A stretch of DNA of 64,000 bases from Plicaturopsis crispa FD-325 SS-3 (taxonomy: Eukaryota; Basidiomycota; Agaricomycetes; Amylocorticiales; Amylocorticiaceae): NCBI GenBank assembly GCA_000827205.1, contig KN832566.1:142543-206542 (forward strand), written 5' to 3'. The notes under the pieces are model-generated. The model saw only the letters and a program-made list of their open reading frames with translations, had not been told where the DNA came from and did no database searches. Below are positions 57,392 through 64,000 of the stretch, one piece after another. A program made the position numbers and the translations under genes. Each line of letters opens with the position of its first letter. The first letter of the stretch is position 1.

Positions 57392-58419
57392 CTTTTCGCA
57401 CCAAACGGCACTCAGCTTTTCGTGTTTAGATTCAAGTACACTCCATCCTACCTTTGCCTGCCATGGCACCATTCACGAACCTAGACTCAACACCATTCTG
57501 ACAAGCGTCACACAAAACCAGCATGCTAACAGACGCCAAGATTCATCGCTGTTGTGCGTCAAGCTAGGTTCGTAAGGCCACCTTTCCGAGTAACTGACAT
57601 CCCCCGTCGTCGTCCAGCAGTGCTACTGCCAGCGGGAGCTTTGCCACTTCGCGCGCCCCGCCACTTTGAGACGCCAATCGCGTTCTGCTCTTGGACTAGT
57701 GGCATTGATACAGTATTAGATCTTGGGAGAGACCCCGGTCGCAGATATCGATCATTTCACCGTTTCTGCTGTTATGGATTGCGCCTTAACGACATCCTCA
57801 ATTCACGCCATGTCGGTGAGAGTAACCCTGCGTAACCTCATAATACGCGTGTTAATATTTGAATGAATCTCAGAAGCCTCACATCTACGCGCGTCGATCC
57901 CAGCGCGCGGAACTCGCATACGCGTTCGAACACGTAGAACGGTCGTATGCACGCCCAGTACAGTACGGTAGCTGAGTACCGCCTCGTCTTTCACTCACGG
58001 CAACTACGGGTATATCTTATAGGTGCACGACGTCCGCCCAATGGCAATATGATCTCGACCGAATCTCGACCAATACCGTGCCCAGTGCCCCCTCCTAAAA
58101 TTCGAATCGATTAAGGCTCGAAAACAAGTCACTACCTTGCGATGCGTCGCTATAGATCATGAGCTCCAGCATCTATTGCCGTCTGCACGAATGGTATGGG
58201 TAATTTTGACACTTTCTTGCGATCCTCGGTCATTCTCCTTCTCTTGTAAACGCACAGCCCGGCCTCCGGCAAGAAATCCTATCGCTATGAAGCTGTGCTG
58301 AGTGTCTTTCCGTGAGACCTTGAGGCACCGAGTCTGAGCAAGATTAATGCACTAGCGCTGCAATGCGCAGGCTGCGAGGCCCTGCGAAACTGCGGAGGCA
58401 GCAGTGCCACCGGGCGTGA

Positions 58420-58427
58420 TATAAATA
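58420..58427 (+). promoter_or_regulatory. TATA box of CYSTM gene
   Basis: TATAAATA lies 133 bases before the ATG at 58553, in an A-rich context. A TATA box suits a stress-inducible gene. Confidence 0.5.
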
Positions 58428-58552
58428 AAAAATAAGTCCGGAATACGACCGCGTCTGCCCGAATCCCGACGTAAAACAACACCCACCGCCAGTACAACTT
58501 TACCTCCTCCCGTATCCTCGCTTTCTGTGCTTTTATCCTCAACACTACACAC

Positions 58553-59054
58553 ATGTCGAACAAAGATTATTACAGCGGCGGCCAGCAGCAGCAGCCCCAG
58601 TACTACCCGCCTCAGGGTGCGTCTTCCCGCAGCACTGCGCCGTGTGAAGTACAATGAAGTGACTAACGGGGCGGCTTGGATGTTTCGCAGGCCCGCCACC
58701 ACAGGGTGGATACTATCCCCAGCAGCCCCAGCAGTCGTACCAAGGAGGGTACGGTGGCCAGCCGGGTTACCCTCAGCAGGGCGGGTACCAACCTCAACCA
58801 CCACCGCAAACCGTCTATGTGTACGCCAATGCAACATTTGTCCGGCTTACTCATTGTTACTCACTGGTTTTTTGATAATCGGCGAACAGGCAAGGTGATC
58901 AGAACAAGGGTGGAGCTGGAGGCGGAGGGTGTATGGCATGTTTAGCCGGAATGTGCCTGTGTTGCTGCGCAGAGGGTGAGTCTGTTTGTCTCCCTGTGTC
59001 CTAGCTCTACGGAGGCTCATTGCGCCCACAGAGATTTGCGACTGCCTTCTCTGA
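58553..59054 (+). CDS. small CYSTM (cysteine-rich transmembrane) protein
   Basis: Four exons (58553-58616, 58691-58820, 58890-58975, 59032-59054) sum to exactly 100 residues. The N-terminal two thirds is Gln/Pro/Gly/Tyr-rich (QQQQPQYYPPQG, SYQGGYGGQPGYPQQGG). The C-terminus is the CYSTM module: GGGCMACLAGMCLCCCAEE then ICDCLL, a short cysteine-lined hydrophobic segment that anchors such proteins in the plasma membrane by its C-terminal end. Family members are linked to stress tolerance and metal binding. Both the length and the position of the module are typical. Confidence 0.88.
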
Positions 59055-59592
59055 GCGGGCGAAGCTACGTAGATCACGACTTGAAAGTTTCTGTCTTTCT
59101 AGCCCGAGGACATTCATGCTCATTCTATTCCTCTTCCGCATGTGTACACGAGACGACCCTCTCACGGCTGGTTTCCCCTGCGCACGTTTTATCTAGTTTG
59201 TATCGGATTGACGCTCGCGAATACATTTTCTGAGTGCTACCACATACTGAAACCCAAGTGGATGGACAGCCAGTAGAACGCATGTTGCTAGCGTTCTACT
59301 CAAGTGCCACCATGAGCAGCTTCCGTTTGCAATGTGTGCATTTCCCGCAATCGAGGTCCCCTCCAACGCCGGTGCTATACGGAGACATATCGTTTCGACT
59401 TGTCTTCACGCAAAGAACATCCTCTTCGTATTACCGATATCGTGCAACATGCGTCTAGCTTCTGAGGCATTTTGAGCCGACCATGCAAGTCTGACCATCC
59501 ATCGTGTATACTTTGACCCGCACGAGAAGACTATAAGACCGTAGAAGCGACACTCAATTGAAAACGGCATATACAAATGAGAGCCCTTCTTT
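59055..59592. other. intergenic between convergent CYSTM and cytochrome c1 genes
   Basis: No gene; presumably the two 3' untranslated regions. Confidence 0.5.
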
Positions 59593-60874
59593 CTAATGAC
59601 CCTTGTCCGCTGGCGGGGTGTAGACTGTATGTAGAACGCGTTAGCGCGTGGACTGACACCAAAAAACACAAGTAACACGCACCAATCTTCCGGTTCTTGA
59701 TAACGGCCCACTTGAAGCGCTTGATGTAGATGCTAATCGCCGTCAACGCGGAGAACAGGATGACAGCCTTTAGGCCGATCTTCTTGCGCTCGTCGTGCTC
59801 GGGCTCGGCGGCCCAGTGCAGGAAGGTCACCACGTCCTTGGCCATTTGCGACGTCGTTGCGGGAGTGCCGTCATCGTACTCAACGAGACCGTCGAAGAGA
59901 ACACGCGCCATGGAGATGGCACCGCCAGGGAAGTACGGGTTGTAGTTCATGCCTTCACGAATCTCGACGCCAGCCGGGGGGTCGACGTAACCGGTCAACA
60001 GAGAGAAAATATAGTCCTACGCAACGTCAGTCGCTGAGTGCGAGTATGAAACGAAGACCGCTTACAGGTCCACCGTGGCGGGCCTTGATAATTAAGCTAA
60101 GGTCGGGGGGAAGCGCGCCACCGTTGCCGGCTCTCGCTGCCTCTTCATTGGGGTAGGGCGGGGGCATGTAGTCCGCGAGCTTTCCAGGCCGCTGGAACAT
60201 CTCTCCCTCATCGTTGGGCCCGTCCTGGTACTCGACCTCCTCGGCCATAGCCTTCACTTCGTCGACGCTGTGCGAGACGCCGACGAGGTTGCGCCAGGCG
60301 ATGCGGTCGAGCGAGTGGCACGCCGCACACACCTCGCGGTACACCTGGTAGCCACGGCGGATGCTGTGCGGGCGTCAGCAGCAGCGGGGCGCGACGGAAG
60401 ACGACACGTACCTGGCGTGGTCGAAGGTGTCGAAGAGTCCGTTATGTGGCCAGGGGTAGGCGGTAGGGTGCAGACCCTCCTCTCCAGGAGAGTTTGCGTG
60501 CACCTCCTCGAGGAATGGGAGCGAGCCGTACAGGTGAGCGTAACACGCTATCGAGCCAGCCGAGAACAGTGTGACGGACGCGAGGGTCGCGCGCGAGTTC
60601 AACAGCGCCTGCGCGGCGTCAGCAAAAGTCCGCGCACTACAAGTAGGGCATAGTCTTGGTACACACCTGGAAGGCACTCGGAGATGCAGCACTTGACGAC
60701 GCAAGCCGGGCCTGCTCGCAGCAAAAATGAGCAACCGACGTAGCAGAAAACGCGGGTGCAAACTTGGGGAAAACGCACCGGTGCTGAGCGAGCGACATTG
60801 ACGAGCTGCGTCGAACGTTGTGCCCTCAACGCTGCGACGCTGTGTGCGGCGCTCAGAGGCAGCCTCGAAAGCAT
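59593..60874 (-). CDS. CYT1: cytochrome c1, heme protein of respiratory complex III
   Basis: Carries electrons from the Rieske protein to cytochrome c in the mitochondrial bc1 complex. Five exons on the minus strand (60779-60874, 60412-60608, 60066-60363, 59683-60016, 59593-59624) sum to exactly 318 residues, the usual size. The start is a basic presequence ([20 protein letters not shown]), then a sorting hydrophobic segment ([18 protein letters not shown]). The heme-binding motif is CAACH in [15 protein letters not shown]. Other landmarks are [22 protein letters not shown] (split in this text only by length: [22 protein letters not shown]), [16 protein letters not shown] with the axial methionine region, and a C-terminal membrane helix ([20 protein letters not shown]). 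An additional small exon reading RTFADAAQ between exons 1 and 2 cannot be excluded. Confidence 0.95.
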
Positions 60875-62532
60875 TTTAAAAGTAGGAGGTTTTTGGGCGG
60901 AAAGGTCGGTCGGCGAAATAAAGGTGATGGCTGTCACAAAAGTGACCTACCCGACCCCGGGTCGAACCGGCGACGCTTCCGACAGCGAATCACCGCCTTG
61001 TGATTTATTCCACTCCCGCCACATATCGCGTTCGTCCGTCGACACTGGACAGCGAGCACCTCGACGTGTAGCGATTATGTTCTCGTGGACAGAAAAATCA
61101 CCTGTGAGCTTCCCTTGCATGGCTTCGAACCCGTAGTATTTTTGGTTCATCATACGACTCGATAGTACTTGCGGAACATGTTGTCCAAGTTATTACTATC
61201 TAGTATTCAGGCTTCAAAGTCGATCCTGGTTGAAGGAATCAATGTTCGATCTATCCAAACCATACCACTATAGATCTCTGGCGTGTGCTAGTGCATGACC
61301 CACCGCAGAATACCAGGGCGTCAAGCTGAGTCAGTAACCGCGAGCTGAAACGGTGCCGGTGAAACAAGGGTACTTGTGTCTAATGTGAAAATGCGGACGT
61401 CACTGAAAGACATATGAGCTACAGGTAGACTCGCGGCGTTGCTGTGTCCAGCATGCGTGAGGACGAGGTCCAAATTTCCCAGAAAACATCAACATCAGGG
61501 ACTCGCCGACGTGAAACCTCGTCGACAACGCCGTATCCGTTTGTTCCTCTTATATCCATAGCTAACGGTTAAGTGTGACGGTGAGATCCTGGGGGAACCA
61601 CCATACATGCTTCCATGGCACTCGCTCTGTGATGCGTGTGTGCCCGAGGTACTGTTGGCCCTTCGTCCTCCTTTGAGATTCATGATTGTTCGGCGGTAAG
61701 CATTTGGCCTCACTCGGGTACCCTGACGTTGGCTTACGCGTTCATGCAGCATTTCTCTCTCGGTAAATCATGCTGGAGAACTATTCCAGCCGGACTTTTC
61801 CTCGAGCTAGTCTGCCCAGGTGAAGACACTCAAACTGGCACGGTCTAGCATACAGACAATCCTCAAGAAGACGCAAATCGCTTACAAACACGACGCATCC
61901 GTATCTCGCAGAGCTACTGTGCCAACACGCCATACAGAGGAAAGGCTTTGAGAAAGGCACGTCGACGAGAACACGAATCGCATCTCGAATATCTATACCT
62001 ACTAAATGCTGGCCATGATCTCGTTCGTGTGCGGCTTTGCTTTCGTATCGTCTCAAATCGCCTCTGACCTACTGTTGATGGTAGTTACACACATGTCCCA
62101 GCAGCAACCGGTGCTCTTGTGAACGCCAGAGAGAATTGTGGGACTCGCCTGGAACCGACATGGGAGTCTCAACATGTCCGGAAGAGACATGCACACTCAT
62201 TGACGATTCTACCAGTAATGTATTGCTGGCTTCGCCGGCTATGATGCACATAACGAAAGCATATAGCGAACGAGCTTGAGGCAAGCCTGAGGTGTACGTG
62301 TTCGAAACACCGGAGCTCACGTTGAGCGAGTACGTAGCAAAGGTTTCCAATCAATAGAGTCCACTAGAGTCCATCGCGCGGACGTGCAGGTGATGTGAGT
62401 ACAGATTCAGAACGCGTTCTCATATGCACATTTTCTGGTCTAGTCATCCGACATGATAGAGTGAGTATGAAATGCGACTACTTGGTTTGCCGTATGTATA
62501 CACGAGTTTCTGAAACAGATCACTAGAATCAA
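60875..62532. other. intergenic, no recognisable gene
   Basis: Promoter of cytochrome c1 at the left end. A minus-strand segment near 60936-61025 carries Pol III-like box motifs but does not fold as a tRNA. The rest has only short frames without motifs. The right end is the 3' flank of the AAA gene. Confidence 0.45.
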
Positions 62533-64000
62533 CTATATGCCCAACTGCATGTTGTCCACGAAATGACCCCCGGCAGAGCATCGATATCCTGACGCTTGCT
62601 TGATCCACTGGAAACCCATAGGACAGATACCCAACTGCCGCAACTTTGCCTGCACCTTGGCCTCTTCTTGCCGTTTCCTTTCCTCCTCCTTACGTTGAGC
62701 TTCCAGTGCAGCGGCATATCTTGCGCGCTCGGCCCTAGCGTGGGCTTCCCGCAGACGTGCCTCTTCCAGTTGACGCTTCACCTCGTCCTGCTCCGCAGCG
62801 TCCCTCGCTTTCTTCTGTTTCAGTGCAGCAAGCTCACGATTGATTTGTGCAGCACGCGTAGCGGCACGCGCCGACTCGAGCTGGAGGGTTCGAAGCGCCT
62901 CCTCTGCTTGTGCGCGAGCAATTTCCGCAACCTGCTTGTCCCTTTGAAGCTGCGACCAGACGGCATCCGTAACGCCAGCATCGCGAATGTCCGAGTCCTG
63001 TTGCACTGCCGACCCAGACGGTTTGTTGAGCTGCACAGTAGGAGCAGCCTTCTGCACGCTTCGAGTAATGCGCGGAGGCGGACGTGGAGCTTCGCGTGCT
63101 GGTGCCCGTGGTTCGCGCGGAGGGGGAGGAGGAGCCTTCCTCTTTGGTGTCGCGGGCTGATGCGGCGGCTCGGGTAGGGGCTTATCGTCAATAAGAGAAG
63201 AAGCAGGTTGCGTAGACTCGCTGCCGGTGCGCTGGCGTCGCTCTGCCAGGAACGATTCGATGCATTGGATTGCATCGTTCCCGTGCATCTCCAATGCTCC
63301 GCTTCCTGCACTATCCTTCGCCGAGGTAAAGACGAGGGTCACCATCTTCTTTGACAGCGTCTTCAGGTCTCTGGCGTTGCCCCAAGATGGGAGTTGAGCA
63401 AGCTTATCCACCAGCACCTCCATACGCTTATAATCGGACGATGCTGGGTCATCCAATGCCGCCAGGATAATCTTCTGCTTCTTCAGCTCCCTCCGCAAGA
63501 CTTCGAGGCACTGTGTCGGCGGCATGTTCCGGAATATGATCTCGTCCGGGAAGCGACTGGAGAGGCCAGTGTTGACAGCGAGCAAATCGTTCATTTCCTG
63601 GTCATAGCCAGCCAGAACGACGATGAGCTTCCCCCGGAAGGCTTCCTGGGTGAGCAGCCCGACGAGCTCGTCCACTGCCTCCTTGGCAAAGTGCCCCTCG
63701 CTCAGACGGTACGCCTCGTCGATGAAAAGGACACGAGATAGAGCCTTCTCCACGAGCTTCCTGCATTTTGGTCCGGTCTGACCAACATACTGACCCACGA
63801 GGTCTGAGGCCGAGCACTCGATGACCTCGGTCGAAGATAAGAAGCCTAAGTCGTAGAAAACTTGTCCCATTTTACGAGCAGTAGTAGTCTTTCCGGTCCC
63901 TAGTAGTAGAGTCGTAAGCTCAGAGAAGGCGAGGATAAGAATCATAAGATTAAACTGATCTACTAACCAGGGGGGCCTTTGAAAACGAAATTTGTAGGGA
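62533..64000 (-). CDS. CbbX/SpoVK-like AAA ATPase, 5' end outside window
   Basis: Two exons are visible: 63968-64000 (partial) and 62533-63899. The intron cuts Walker A: the first exon ends in KGPPG and the second continues with TGKTTTARKMG. Walker B is VLFIDEAY; a sensor-like AGYDQEMNDLL and SSRFPDEIIF follow. Fungal relatives usually carry several such ATPase units, so more probably lies to the right. After the ATPase module come a Pro-rich linker (KRKAPPPPPREPRAPAREAP), a long Ala/Gln/Glu/Arg coiled coil, and a C-terminal cysteine motif (GICPMGFQWIKQASGYRCSA) that I recognise from Agaricomycete members of this family. The cellular role is not known. The stop is TAG at 62533. Confidence 0.85.
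   Translation of the reverse strand, partial: PYKFRFQRPPWLVDQFNLMILILAFSELTTLLLGTGKTTTARKMGQVFYDLGFLSSTEVIECSASDLVGQYVGQTGPKCRKLVEKALSRVLFIDEAYRLSEGHFAKEAVDELVGLLTQEAFRGKLIVVLAGYDQEMNDLLAVNTGLSSRFPDEIIFRNMPPTQCLEVLRRELKKQKIILAALDDPASSDYKRMEVLVDKLAQLPSWGNARDLKTLSKKMVTLVFTSAKDSAGSGALEMHGNDAIQCIESFLAERRQRTGSESTQPASSLIDDKPLPEPPHQPATPKRKAPPPPPREPRAPAREAPRPPPRITRSVQKAAPTVQLNKPSGSAVQQDSDIRDAGVTDAVWSQLQRDKQVAEIARAQAEEALRTLQLESARAATRAAQINRELAALKQKKARDAAEQDEVKRQLEEARLREAHARAERARYAAALEAQRKEEERKRQEEAKVQAKLRQLGICPMGFQWIKQASGYRCSAGGHFVDNMQLGI

Larger units (their letters stand above)
57060..58552. other. intergenic, promoter of SNX41-like copy B and of CYSTM gene
   Basis: No gene seen beyond the duplicated block. 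The P-loop kinase gene that neighbours copy A is absent here, so the duplication stopped before it. The right end holds the promoter of the next gene. Confidence 0.5.

Noticed and set aside
60936-61025. Intact tRNA gene on the minus strand
   Set aside because: The box motifs fit, but acceptor and D stems do not pair and the anticodon loop lacks T33. Kept only as a low-interest finding.
1-64000. LTR retrotransposons, endogenous viral elements or Polinton-like elements
   Set aside because: No reverse transcriptase, integrase, protease, capsid or long terminal repeat pair was recognised anywhere in the window.

Overview
The window looks like nuclear DNA of a basidiomycete fungus, most likely an Agaricomycete. 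Its genes are cut by many 45-65 base GT-AG introns, some with visible CTAAC branch points, and several coding exons are only 10-25 bases long. The protein set also fits: TRI5-type sesquiterpene synthases, a velvet regulator, a SHR3 permease chaperone, VRG4, and an Agaricomycete-type transposon protein. No tRNA, rRNA, CRISPR array, LTR element or bacterial-style operon was found. Exon models were joined by hand; wherever a reading frame is claimed, the exon lengths and phases sum correctly.

Layout. 1-6090 is a transposon-like block: a seven-exon transposon protein running in from the left edge, two divergent unknown genes, and a cluster of short inverted repeats. 6091-9465 has no recognisable gene. 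9466-15460 holds a BEM3-like PX-PH-RhoGAP protein and SHR3. 17128-22662 holds three sesquiterpene synthases with the same five-exon plan; two are tandem duplicates that share promoter sequence. 23447-30599 holds pyruvate carboxylase (24 exons) and the GDP-mannose transporter VRG4. 31249-36729 holds a tandem pair of drug/polyamine-type MFS transporters.

37234-45224 holds an acidic AT-hook protein, an AATF/BFR2 ribosome-biogenesis factor and ORC3. 46297-51755 holds a velvet factor, TIM23, a TPR protein with a mitochondrial-looking N-terminus, and a polynucleotide-kinase-like P-loop protein. 52128-57059 is an inverted duplication: two complete SNX41/ATG20-like sorting nexin genes face each other tail to tail. 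58553-60874 holds a small CYSTM protein and cytochrome c1. The right edge cuts a CbbX/SpoVK-like AAA ATPase.

Most of this is housekeeping: Rho signalling, permease export, mannosylation, anaplerosis, replication, ribosome assembly, mitochondrial import and respiration. The unusual parts are three recent duplications in one window (terpene synthases, MFS transporters, sorting nexins), the three-gene transposon-like block, and several microexons. One microexon of 17 bases carries the biotin lysine of pyruvate carboxylase. The terpene synthases, with two transporters 8.6 kb further on, could be part of a specialised-metabolite locus, but no P450 or other tailoring enzyme is visible.
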